DNA of 64,000 nt from Prolixibacteraceae bacterium (lineage in GTDB: Bacteria; Bacteroidota; Bacteroidia; Bacteroidales; Prolixibacteraceae): assembly GCA_019720755.1 (NCBI GenBank), contig CP081303.1, positions 1,364,001-1,428,000 on the forward strand. Direction: 5' to 3'. A model generated the notes under the pieces. The model was not told where the DNA came from and did no database searches. It saw only the letters and a list, made by a program, of their open reading frames with translations. The position numbers and the translations under genes were made by a program. Each line of letters opens with the position of its first letter. Position 1 is the first letter of the stretch. Of this stretch, positions 18,646 through 27,143 are shown one piece after another.

Positions 18646-19407
18646 ATGATGAAAAAAATAGTCGTATTGATAGTGGCGATGGGTTTCTCTCTATCGCTAT
18701 GGGCTCAAAGTCCAGAACAACTGTTTGATCAAGCCAATGTATCCTATAAGAAGGGTGATTTTAAAGTGGCATTAGATACCTATAAGGAGATTGAGTCACA
18801 GGGATTTGCAGAGTCTGATCTTTATTATAACATGGGGAATGCTTATTATAAGCTATCTGAGTTTACTAAAGCCATACTTTACTATGAACGTGCTTTGGCA
18901 CTTGATCCCAATAATAAAAATATTGCCTACAACTTGAAGATGGCAAATCAATATATTGTGGATAAGGTGGAGCCTTTGCCTCAGCCTATGGTGGTTCGTG
19001 TAAAGAATCAGATAAGGCAGCTTTTTAATGCTACCCAGTGGAGTGTGATTGGTTTGGTCTTTTTCTTCTCTTTCTTGTTTGGACTATCACTTCTCTTTAT
19101 CTTCGGGAATAGCTCTCGTGTGAAGAAGGGGGGACTTGCTATTGCTATTGTAGCATTCCTGTGTAGTATTGCGAGCGGGCTTGCAGCAAAGAACCAGTAT
19201 CTATATGAAACAGAACATCTTCATGCTATTGTGACCCAACCGAGTGTTACAGTGAAAGGGGCTCCTAGTGATACTGGTACAGAGCTTTTTATTCTTCATG
19301 AGGGAATTAAAGTGCAGATAACTGATAGTATTGAAGGATGGAAAGAGGTTCGTATTCCTGATGGAAATACTGGATGGATTCCAAACAACAGTATGGAACG
19401 TATTTAA
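18646..19407 (+). CDS. batE: BatE, TPR and SH3-like membrane protein
   Basis: This 253-residue protein has a signal peptide (IVVLIVAMGFSLSLWAQ), two or more TPR repeats (about residues 25-110, including DLYYNMGNAYYKLSEFTKAILYYERAL), two membrane helices (about 130-180) and a C-terminal bacterial SH3-like domain (VTVKGAPSDTGTELFILHEG, GWIPNNSMERI). This TPR-TM-SH3 order is that of BatE, the last gene of the Bat operon. A strong terminator follows. Confidence 0.92.
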   Translation: MMKKIVVLIVAMGFSLSLWAQSPEQLFDQANVSYKKGDFKVALDTYKEIESQGFAESDLYYNMGNAYYKLSEFTKAILYYERALALDPNNKNIAYNLKMANQYIVDKVEPLPQPMVVRVKNQIRQLFNATQWSVIGLVFFFSFLFGLSLLFIFGNSSRVKKGGLAIAIVAFLCSIASGLAAKNQYLYETEHLHAIVTQPSVTVKGAPSDTGTELFILHEGIKVQITDSIEGWKEVRIPDGNTGWIPNNSMERI

Positions 19408-19432
19408 AATATATTAGACTTATTAGTCGAGG

Positions 19433-19463
19433 GGGTGTCTTTGAAATAAAGGCACCCTTTTTT
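19433..19463 (+). terminator. Intrinsic terminator of the Bat operon
   Basis: A 10-bp stem with one G-T pair (gggtgtcttt / aaaggcaccc, loop gaaat) is followed by six T residues, 25 bases after the batE stop. Confidence 0.85.
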
Positions 19464-19688
19464 GGTTTTATATAAGGATGGTTATGTGACAGGGGTACAA
19501 TATGTTGATTTCTGTCTAGTTAGATTCAGTCTGATTGTTCGGTAGATTTCCCCAATAATGTTTAAGATATATCAATCAGAAACAGGAGTTTCCAATATTA
19601 CATGTGTTGTTGCATTTATTTGTTTTCGAAAACAAATATTGCAGTAACTTATGGGAATCGTTGTTTCATAAGTCACTGTGCCCATCGT

Positions 19689-19894
19689 GTCGAAGGGCTC
19701 AGTAATCTTTCTGTCGAAGAGTTCAGTGAACTATAATGTTGACAAGTTGCTCTTGTGTTTCGCAAGTGGTCCCTGAGCTTGTCGAAGGGCTCAGCGATCT
19801 TTCTGTCGAAGGGTTCAGTGAACTATAATGTTGACAAGTTGCTCTTGTGTTTCGCAAGTGGTCCCTGAGCTTGTCGAAGGGCTCAGTGAACTAT
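19689..19894 (+). repeat. 92-bp tandem intergenic repeat built on cttgtcgaagggctcag
   Basis: Two full 92-base units start at 19689 and 19781, and a partial third starts at 19873. They contain the palindrome-like ccctgagcttgtcgaagggctcag and the segment gttgacaagttgctcttgtg. The two full units differ at only a few positions. The same core occurs inverted at 29591-29611. This is a REP-like, non-coding repeat. Confidence 0.85.
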
Positions 19895-20212
19895 ATTCAA
19901 ATAAGTCCACATAACACAATGGATTAAATTCGAAGAAGTAGAATAAATATTAAAATCGCATCTTTTGGAAGAATTGTACTATAAAGACACTGTTTTAACG
20001 TGGATGGGATACCTCTTAAAATTGGGACAATTATTTCGCATGATATTGTTATTTTATGTGATGGAATACTTCTTTTTATTTATTAGTTTAACCATGATTT
20101 ACTTCTCTTTTGGGGCTCTAGTTATTTTGAGTAGTTTTTTTGCACAAATAGATAAATGGCTTCAGAAAGGGTGGTGTTCGAACTAATTATCATTAACCAA
20201 TAAAACTATATT
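19895..20212 (+). other. Intergenic stretch with a doubtful small membrane ORF
   Basis: No recognised gene. An open frame from 20004 to 20186 (ATG start) would encode about 60 hydrophobic residues with two possible membrane helices. No family is recognised and no ribosome-binding or promoter signal supports it. Confidence 0.3.
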
Positions 20213-22531
20213 ATGAAAAAAGTATTTCTTCTTTTTTTATCTCTGCATTGCCTTGTTCAGGGGTATGCCAAAAAACAGTTGCCTTATCAAGATGCTTCTC
20301 TGCCGGTGCATGTAAGGGTAGAGGACCTTCTTGCAAGAATGACCATAGAGGAGAAAATCGGACAGCTAAAACAGAGCGAACTATCTCATGAGATTGAGAA
20401 TGGGAAGTTTAAGAAGGGTGCTATGGAGCGCATTTTTGGTGGTATTGGATCTGGTACTTTAGCGAGTCCTTTTATCTACTCTAAAGAGGTGGCTTCGGTG
20501 TATAATGAGGTTCAACATTACCTTGTAGAAGAGACCCGCCTTGGTATTCCTGGGTTGTTAATAGCTGAAACCCTCCATGGACATTTGGCTGTCGGGGCAA
20601 CACTTTTTCCTCAAAGTATCGGTTTGGGAGCTACATGGAATCCTGAATTAATCCATACGATGGCTCAGGCGATCGCATTAGAGGCAAGCTCTGTTGGTGT
20701 TCGACAGGCTTTGGCTCCTGTGCTTGATTTGTCTAAAGATCATCGTTATGGGAGAGTGGAGGAGTGTTATGGGGAAGATCCTTTTCTTGTAAGTCGTATG
20801 GGGGTTGCTTATATTACGGGTATGCAGGGAGGTATGAAAGAGGATCTTCCTTCGAATCATGTGATGTGTATGGCAAAACACTTTGCTGCTTATTCGGTGC
20901 CTAATGGAGGGATCAATTTAGGTCCTACCTCTATAGGGGAGAGAGAGCTTCGATCACTACATCTTAAACCTTTTGAGGCTGCTGTAAAAGAGGCTAATGT
21001 TCGAGCTATTATGCCTTCTTATAATGAGATTGATGGGATTCCTGCTCATAAGAACCATTTTTTATTACAAGATGTATTGAGAAATGAGTGGAATTTTGAT
21101 GGTTTCGTCTTTTCTGATTACGAAGGGATCGATATGTTGAACTATTTCCATCATGCGGCCAAAGATCGTAAGAGTGCAGCATTGCAAAGTATTCAGGCTG
21201 GGGTAGATCTAGAGGCTCCTTCAGATGATTGTTATAAGAATTTAAAAGTTTTGGTTGAAGAGGGAACTTTGGATGTCAAAGTAATAGATCGCTCTGTTCG
21301 ATATGTTTTGAGTACAAAGTTTCGTGCAGGTCTTTTTGATAATCCTTATGTCAATACTCGACATGTAGAGTCTGTGGTGAATAAAAAAGAACATATTGAA
21401 TTGGCACTTAAGATTGCCGAAGAGTCTATTGTGTTGCTAAAGAATGAAAACAATACGCTTCCTCTTGATTTTGAACATGCTTCTGTATCGATTTGTGGTC
21501 CAAATGCGGATCAAGTTCAATTTGGTGATTATAGTTACTCTAAAAGAAATGAGGATGGTGTGACTGTGTTAGAGGGGTTGAAAAAGTATGTGGATGCAGA
21601 TCGTATTCTATATACAGAAGGTTGTGGATTAACTAGTTTAGATCATTCTGGTTTTGCAAAGGCTGTGGAGAATGCAAAGAAGAGTGATGTTGCAATTGTG
21701 GTTGTAGGTGGTACTTCTGCTACGCTTTCTGGCGTCGGCTGGGGTGGTGGAACCAGTGAGGTTAATACTTGCGGAGAAGGATTTGATAGGGCTTCTTTAG
21801 GGCTTCCAGGAGTTCAACTTGATCTGGTTAAAGAGATTCAAAAGACAGGTAAACCAGTAGTGGTGGTAATGGTGAATGGTCGTGGATATAGTACTCCTTG
21901 GTTGAAAGAGAATGTGGATGCCATCGTGGAGGCATGGTATCCTGGGGAGCAAGGGGGAAATGCTGTAGCACATATCTTAAGTGGAGAGGTGAATCCATCT
22001 GGTAAACTAGCTGTCTCTTTGCCTAAAAGTGCAGGTCATAGTATGACAAATTATAATTTCAAGCCATCAGGTCGTGGTTATTACCATAAGCCTGGTTCTA
22101 TGACAAAGCCTGGTAGAGATTATGTCTTCTCAAACCCAAAACCTCTTTATCCTTTTGGTTATGGTTTGAGTTATACCTCTTTTAAATTAGATCGATTTGA
22201 AGTGAATCGCTCTTTATATCATCTGCCTGATACGATTACTGTGGAGGTAGAAGTGAAGAATACTGGTTCTAGAGATGGTAAAGAGGTGGTTCAGCTCTAT
22301 GTTAATGATATGGTAAGTAGTGTTACCACTCCAGTGATGGAGCTGAAAGGATTTAAAAAGGTTTCGTTGGATGAAGGAGAGAATCAAATTGTTTCATTCC
22401 ATATTCCAGTGAAGGCACTTTCTTTGATTGATAAAGATTTGAAAGAGATTGTAGAACCTGGAGAATTTATGATTATGGTAGGTACAAGCGCAGAGAGTAT
22501 CTCATACAAAAAGGTTATTACAGTGGAGTAA
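20213..22531 (+). CDS. Glycoside hydrolase family 3 beta-glycosidase (beta-glucosidase-like)
   Basis: This 772-residue secreted enzyme has a signal peptide (MKKVFLLFLSLHCLVQGYAK), then the GH3 (alpha/beta)8 domain. This includes the KHFAAYSVPNGG substrate-binding region and the catalytic nucleophile Asp302 in GFVFSDYEG. A GH3 C-terminal alpha/beta sandwich follows (about 400-620, SVSICGPNADQ, VVVVMVNGRGYSTPWL) and a fibronectin-III-like C-terminal domain (PLYPFGYGLSYTSF onward). GH3 enzymes of this form release terminal beta-linked glucose or related sugars in the periplasm. It stands alone and is not directly part of the susCD locus. Confidence 0.93.
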   Translation: MKKVFLLFLSLHCLVQGYAKKQLPYQDASLPVHVRVEDLLARMTIEEKIGQLKQSELSHEIENGKFKKGAMERIFGGIGSGTLASPFIYSKEVASVYNEVQHYLVEETRLGIPGLLIAETLHGHLAVGATLFPQSIGLGATWNPELIHTMAQAIALEASSVGVRQALAPVLDLSKDHRYGRVEECYGEDPFLVSRMGVAYITGMQGGMKEDLPSNHVMCMAKHFAAYSVPNGGINLGPTSIGERELRSLHLKPFEAAVKEANVRAIMPSYNEIDGIPAHKNHFLLQDVLRNEWNFDGFVFSDYEGIDMLNYFHHAAKDRKSAALQSIQAGVDLEAPSDDCYKNLKVLVEEGTLDVKVIDRSVRYVLSTKFRAGLFDNPYVNTRHVESVVNKKEHIELALKIAEESIVLLKNENNTLPLDFEHASVSICGPNADQVQFGDYSYSKRNEDGVTVLEGLKKYVDADRILYTEGCGLTSLDHSGFAKAVENAKKSDVAIVVVGGTSATLSGVGWGGGTSEVNTCGEGFDRASLGLPGVQLDLVKEIQKTGKPVVVVMVNGRGYSTPWLKENVDAIVEAWYPGEQGGNAVAHILSGEVNPSGKLAVSLPKSAGHSMTNYNFKPSGRGYYHKPGSMTKPGRDYVFSNPKPLYPFGYGLSYTSFKLDRFEVNRSLYHLPDTITVEVEVKNTGSRDGKEVVQLYVNDMVSSVTTPVMELKGFKKVSLDEGENQIVSFHIPVKALSLIDKDLKEIVEPGEFMIMVGTSAESISYKKVITVE

Positions 22532-22645
22532 CCAATTGTACGTATATTCGATTATCTTCTGTAGATAATTCATTAAGAGGTAGTACCACGATATCTATGC
22601 AAATCTTTGCTTTAGATAAATCGAAGTACTATCTCTGTTGTTTTA

Positions 22646-23659
22646 TCAGTTTTCATTGTAGTTTTGGAGTATCTCCGTTATTTCGGATTTAATTCTATTT
22701 TTTAATGATTTTGGACTGGTGACACGAATAGATTTTCCGTGTGAAAATATCAAATTAATGAACTCTGAGTTTACAATCAATTGTAATTCGATAGTGGTCC
22801 AATTTCCTTTTGTCCCCTTTATCTTTTGTGATATATGTAATGGTTTTGTCCTTATATAAGGAACTAAATCGGAATTAATCTCTAGTGTTATTAAGTCTTC
22901 TTTTGTCTCTTTAGGGTGCGTTATTCCTACTATCTCGTGGAAATAGTCATTGTAGTTTATTGAGGATCTAATAAATGAAATCTCAGAGTTTTCAATTTTA
23001 AGTATTCGATCTAAAGGAAGGGTTATGTTTTTTCTAATATTCTCACTTATTCCCAATAAGAACCATCTGGAATTATACTGTTTTAGAAAGTGAGGGTGTA
23101 TCAACCATGTTTCAGGATAGTCCATCTTAACCCCTTGGTACGTTATCTTTAATACCTTCTTTTGTGTTATTGCATCAAATAGATTGCTTAATCTTTCTCT
23201 TCCATGGAGAAAAGGGTTCTCTTCAAAAGAGATATAAAAGTGGTTTGTATGATGATGTCTGAAGTCGGTATTTAAACGTGTGATTGCTTCGTTTAGCCAT
23301 TTAAAATAGGGTAGTCCCTCAATTCGTTCTAAGACTTGTAGTGACTCTTGGAGTATTTTTTGTTCGTGTTCGCTCATTTTGCAGTTCTCAATAGAGAACT
23401 TAGGTTCGCTGTATCTATAATATTTGTTTTTGTTTTCATAAAGACTCTCTAGTTGAATTGCCCAACCAGCTTCGCTCTGCATAAAGCGTATGTCTTTATA
23501 GATCTGTCTTTTTGTAATGTTGGAGTTCTCTCCAAATTCATTCTCCAATGCTTCTTTACACTCCTCAATAAGATCACTAATGAAATATTTTTTTGAAACA
23601 TCCCGGAAGCAATGGTCTAATGTTTTGTAACGTATTCTTGCACACTGATTTGTAGCCAT
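22646..23659 (-). CDS. WYL-domain transcriptional regulator
   Basis: This 337-residue protein has an N-terminal helical DNA-binding region (RYKTLDHCFRDVSKKYFISDLIEECKEAL, KRQIYKDIRFMQSE, a DeoR/HTH_11-like fold) and a WYL domain at about residues 170-240 (LKITYQGVKMDYPETWLIHPHFL, YNSRWFLLGI). A WCX-like C-terminal part follows. WYL regulators sense ligands, often nucleic-acid related, and occur in stress and defence loci. It is convergent with the GH3 gene and has a ~560-base AT-rich upstream region. The target is unknown. Confidence 0.88.
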   Translation of the reverse strand: MATNQCARIRYKTLDHCFRDVSKKYFISDLIEECKEALENEFGENSNITKRQIYKDIRFMQSEAGWAIQLESLYENKNKYYRYSEPKFSIENCKMSEHEQKILQESLQVLERIEGLPYFKWLNEAITRLNTDFRHHHTNHFYISFEENPFLHGRERLSNLFDAITQKKVLKITYQGVKMDYPETWLIHPHFLKQYNSRWFLLGISENIRKNITLPLDRILKIENSEISFIRSSINYNDYFHEIVGITHPKETKEDLITLEINSDLVPYIRTKPLHISQKIKGTKGNWTTIELQLIVNSEFINLIFSHGKSIRVTSPKSLKNRIKSEITEILQNYNEN

Positions 23660-24217
23660 ATGGTCGTTTGATGTAAAGTTGGTATCCCTCTCTGTAACTG
23701 TGTCCTTTTTATACGTCGAATATACCGTGAGTTATCAATGAAAAATAGGTTTTTACTAAATATACATAATATAGAATAATCCTATATCTAATTGTACTCC
23801 TAAATTCACTGAAAATGAGATAAATCACTTTTATCATGGATCTATGTCTCTTTGATTTAAATCATATGACCAAGTACATGACTTCTCGATTACAGGGACA
23901 CCTTGTCTTTGGTTTAGAGGAGATCTTGGGGTATAATCCTTGTGTGATGGATTTTGTTGATTGATGGTGTTGTGTTAGAATAAGTGTTTTTTGATGAATA
24001 TTGCATTGTTTATTTAGAGGGTTGTGGGTTTATATTATACTTTTCTCTGAATGTAAGTGTATCTGTTGAGGGGGTGTTATTAAAATATTAATAATGGTAG
24101 ATATTGTATCTAATTGCTTGTTTATTTATGTTAAAAAATATATCATTGTGTCAAATTGTATGTGATTCTTTTTTTATGTGATCATTCTGCAATGAAAACC
24201 TAATAAATTATTTTCTT
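23660..24217. other. Intergenic region, no gene recognised
   Basis: This AT-rich stretch lies between the divergent WYL regulator and barrel-protein genes. I found no coding frame, strong hairpin or clear promoter; it probably holds the promoters of both genes. Confidence 0.6.
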
Positions 24218-24856
24218 ATGAAAAAAGCAGCATTTTTATTATGTCTAATGATGGCCTCTTTTGTTTTGACGGCGCAAAAAAAAGAGGGATGGAGTCTCTC
24301 TGGAACTTTTATGAATCGTTATGTGTGGAGGGGAAATGACTATGGTAATGGACCCGTAGTTCAGCCATCTTTCTCTTATTCATTTAAGAATTTCTCTATT
24401 GGTGCTTGGGGTAACTACTCATTAAATATCAGTCCGAATAATGCAGAGGTTGATTTGTGGTCTAGTTATAGTTTTAGTAAAACTTTTAAAATGTTACTTA
24501 CTGATTATTATTTTCCCGTAGAGCCTGGGAATCAAGGTAACTTTATGTCCTGCAATGCACATACTTATGAACTTGGAGCGATGAAAACTTTTGGGCGTTT
24601 TCAAGCATCTTTTTATGGGCTATTGAATGGTCCAAATACAATGTATGGAGAGGTAAAGTATACAAAAAATAAGATTTCTCTGTTTATTGGGGGTGGAGGA
24701 ACTACGAACAATAATTTGTGTATACATAATACTGGGATTAGTTATCAAGATGCATTGGAGGTGAGTGATCGTTTTCAGATACCTATCCAAGGATCTCTTA
24801 TCTACAATCCATCTTCTGAGCAAATCTACTTAACTTTTGGTTTTACTATTCAGTAA
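24218..24856 (+). CDS. Small outer-membrane beta-barrel protein (TorF/porin-like)
   Basis: This 212-residue protein has a signal peptide (MKKAAFLLCLMMASFVLTAQ) and then alternating aromatic/polar strands such as TFMNRYVWRGNDYG and PVVQPSFSYSFKNFSIGAWGNY. The terminal strand is QIYLTFGFTIQ. The YVWRG motif near the N terminus is common in small Bacteroidota outer-membrane barrels that are sometimes annotated TorF-like. Transport or structural function is unknown. It is monocistronic. Confidence 0.7.
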   Translation: MKKAAFLLCLMMASFVLTAQKKEGWSLSGTFMNRYVWRGNDYGNGPVVQPSFSYSFKNFSIGAWGNYSLNISPNNAEVDLWSSYSFSKTFKMLLTDYYFPVEPGNQGNFMSCNAHTYELGAMKTFGRFQASFYGLLNGPNTMYGEVKYTKNKISLFIGGGGTTNNNLCIHNTGISYQDALEVSDRFQIPIQGSLIYNPSSEQIYLTFGFTIQ

Positions 24857-25060
24857 TCGATCATTATTACTCTATAGTGAAACGTATTAAAAAAAACTTT
24901 TGTGGCACGATATTGACACAGTATCGTTATCCACAATGTAATTATATGGATGTTTTCTAATTAGCTAGGGGGGATCTATGATATTGGTTTTTATGAAGAG
25001 ATTAATCAGTTTACTTCTCACGAACCATTTATGTCTGTTTTTTATTGGTAAAGCTAGAGG

Positions 25061-25091
25061 TATATAATGAAGATCATATCTTCATTATATA
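25061..25091. promoter_or_regulatory. 14-bp perfect inverted repeat
   Basis: tatataatgaagat and its exact complement are separated by cat. It has no T-run and no gene within 200 bases, so it looks more like a protein-binding dyad than a terminator. Confidence 0.5.
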
Positions 25092-25177
25092 ATGTTGGTG
25101 TGATCTCTAGATCGTATTCATTATTGCTCTATAGAAATGATTGGATGTATTATCCTGTTTCTTGTGATATAAGTTCT

Positions 25178-25229
25178 GTTGTCAAATAAAAATGCTCCCT
25201 CATTTGAGGGAGCATTTTTATTTGACAAC
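25178..25229. terminator. Long perfect bidirectional hairpin
   Basis: Two 24-base arms (gttgtcaaataaaaatgctc... and its exact complement) flank a 4-base loop attt. A-runs before and T-runs after the GC-rich core (ctccctc/gagggag) make it a possible bidirectional terminator. The nearest genes are ~320 bases upstream and ~420 bases downstream, which is odd for a plain terminator. Confidence 0.6.
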
Positions 25230-25395
25230 TAATTGTGTGTTGTATCTAATGTGTTGAATGCAGGTATTATATGTGGCTTGTTTGTGTTGTGTCTTAAATC
25301 GTATGATCAATTTATTAAAATAATCTAAAAGGTGAATGAACGTTCGGTTATTGATTTTGGAGTGTTATATTTGCCCTCGATTATTTAATAAAGAC

Positions 25396-25456
25396 ATTTA
25401 AAGTAGGGTTTTATTTGGTGTTTATTTGTTTGTGTATTTAAAGTAGGGTTTTATTT
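25396..25456 (+). repeat. Direct repeat atttaaagtagggttttattt, 40-bp period
   Basis: Two exact 21-base copies lie at 25396-25416 and 25436-25456, upstream of the four-helix membrane protein gene. Flanking dyad-like motifs (gaatgaacgttcg near 25331 and aatgaacgtttattcatt near 25464) resemble repressor operators. The 24857-25648 stretch otherwise holds no recognised gene. Confidence 0.5.
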
Positions 25457-25648
25457 AATCAAAAATGAACGTTTATTCATTATTGTTTCTTTAAACCTAT
25501 ATATTCGTTTTATAGATGTATTAAGAGTATGATTGAACAAAGTGTTGTTTTTAACCATTAGTAGTTTAAGTGCTTGTCAGTAGAAAAGGTTTGAGATCAT
25601 GCGAACTAGACAAAATGAAGTTGTATAGAAAATTAATTATTTGAAGTT

Positions 25649-26053
25649 ATGAGTAATTGGAAGAAGAAGTATAATAAGTGGTATTTTTGGATTTCAGGTA
25701 TTGTTACAGCTTTGGGTACACTCCCCTCTGCCTTGGCTCCATATAAAGGAACTTTGGCTACTATGGGGTTAGATTTTGGCGATAAAATCAATTCATTGCC
25801 TTTAGTTGGACATTGGGGGATAATGGTGGTCGGAATTGGAGTGATGATCTTTAGAAGTGCAAAGAATTATGAACTTAGAAAGAATATCATTTGGTACTCT
25901 TTGATTGAAAAGAGTTATTTGGTTGCTGGATGTGTTTGGATCTATATGATGAACCCAGTTTGGGGAGCTGGCTATATGGCTGCAATTATTGCTGATTCCT
26001 TACAAATAATTGGTGGTGTCTTTTATCTACTAGTGACACGTAAAGAGAATTGA
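25649..26053 (+). CDS. Four-helix membrane protein of unknown function
   Basis: This 134-residue protein has about four hydrophobic segments (YFWISGIVTALGTLPSALA, WGIMVVGIGVMIF, IEKSYLVAGCVWIYM, YMAAIIADSLQIIGGVFYLLV) and a charged N terminus. I do not recognise the family. The long upstream region contains direct repeats and operator-like dyads around gaacgtt, which suggests control by a TetR-like repressor encoded elsewhere (inference). A terminator follows directly. Confidence 0.65.
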   Translation: MSNWKKKYNKWYFWISGIVTALGTLPSALAPYKGTLATMGLDFGDKINSLPLVGHWGIMVVGIGVMIFRSAKNYELRKNIIWYSLIEKSYLVAGCVWIYMMNPVWGAGYMAAIIADSLQIIGGVFYLLVTRKEN

Positions 26054-26070
26054 CATTTTACTGAATGGAT

Positions 26071-26099
26071 GGAGAGGTAGTCATTGCTTCTCCTTTTTT
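26071..26099 (+). terminator. Intrinsic terminator after the membrane protein gene
   Basis: An imperfect stem (ggagaggt / gcttctcc) is followed by six T residues, 18 bases after the stop codon. Confidence 0.65.
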
Positions 26100-26107
26100 G
26101 TTTTTAG

Positions 26108-27143
26108 TGCGAATCAAGGGTTCAAAACATAATTAAGAAACGTTGCAGTTAGTTTACCGAATGCATGTACCATTAATCCTTTTGTAGACCTTACTTTACT
26201 AGCTCTTTGTATATCTGTTTTTTCGATTAGCCAAGAGAACATTGCTTCAATAGGTTGTCTAATTTTAGATACAGCTCTATTATACAAATCATCTGCTGCT
26301 TTTATTCTTTGTTTGATTATCAAGGGCATCCCTTTTATTGCCTTAATAGGTGTCAACATTTCTGAATTATACTGATTCTTCACTTGTTGGTTAAATTCAT
26401 TATGCATGTAAATTTTATCTCCGAAGAAGGTTCTGTTCCGCATCTCTGACCATCTCTCCTTGTAAACGACAATATCGTTCACAGATGCAGGAGTAAAAAG
26501 GACTTGCTCTGGAAATGGTAAAGCATCTTGTCGTCTTATCCCCAGCATATGAAGCTTCATGCCATAATAGTAAACTCCTTTCGTAGAGCAATAGCCTTTA
26601 TTGGTTACTTCATTGGCCACCTTGCCTTTTCGTTTGCCAGAACACGTTATAATTGGCATCGAATCAAGTAAACATTGATCGATAATACAATCATTAGGCT
26701 GAGTGTCTTCAAGTAATAACTCAGACAATCTTGTAAAAGCTCCACCTAAACGATTAAGGCGATTACAAAATGCTTGATAAGATCCTAAATTTGGAAACCA
26801 GTCAGACAAGTAATCACATGCAAATTTATGAATCTGATTTATCTTGGTGTATTCTTGATATTGAACACCAAAAAGATATATTGTCATCACCTCTTGATCA
26901 GTAAAGCAAGGGGAGTTATTGTTACTAAATCGTTCACAATAATATCTTAACTCATCGAAATAATAACAAATTAGATCGTATATTTTTATTAAATTGAAGT
27001 CCTTATCCTTGATTATCATATTTTAAAGTCGCTTTGAAAACAACTATAAGATACTGATTTTCAAGGATAAAAACAATATAAATGTCTATTATATAGGTAA
27101 TTAAACCACTTGGTTAGATATGAAATCCAACTCTTGATTCGCA
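26108..27143 (-). mobile_element. IS982-like insertion sequence
   Basis: The ends share an inverted repeat: tgcgaatcaagggtt at 26108 and, on the opposite strand from 27143, tgcgaatcaagagtt. Between them lies one transposase gene on the minus strand. No target-site duplication is evident. The right end stops exactly at the first start codon of the GH92 gene, so the mannosidase has lost its native promoter and leader. Confidence 0.78.
26114..27019 (-). CDS. IS982-family-like DDE transposase
   Basis: This 301-residue transposase has an N-terminal helical region (FTDQEVMTIYLFGVQYQEYT) and YQAFCNRLNRLGGAF, then a DDE-type core with IIDQCLLDSMPI (first Asp), the GYCSTKGVYYYGMKLH segment, a later FFGDKIYMHNEF, and a C-terminal Glu in RQPIEAMFSWLIEKT. 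This is the arrangement of IS982-type transposases. The stop lies 6 bases from the left end of the element, as is usual in compact ISs. The length looks full. Confidence 0.85.
   Translation of the reverse strand: MIIKDKDFNLIKIYDLICYYFDELRYYCERFSNNNSPCFTDQEVMTIYLFGVQYQEYTKINQIHKFACDYLSDWFPNLGSYQAFCNRLNRLGGAFTRLSELLLEDTQPNDCIIDQCLLDSMPIITCSGKRKGKVANEVTNKGYCSTKGVYYYGMKLHMLGIRRQDALPFPEQVLFTPASVNDIVVYKERWSEMRNRTFFGDKIYMHNEFNQQVKNQYNSEMLTPIKAIKGMPLIIKQRIKAADDLYNRAVSKIRQPIEAMFSWLIEKTDIQRASKVRSTKGLMVHAFGKLTATFLNYVLNP

Noticed and set aside
19689-19894. Possible CRISPR-like array
   Set aside because: The units are direct 92-base tandem copies without unique spacers, and no cas gene is present.
20004-20186. 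Small hydrophobic open frame before the GH3 gene
   Set aside because: No family, no promoter and a repeat-rich upstream region; kept only as a note in the gap entry.
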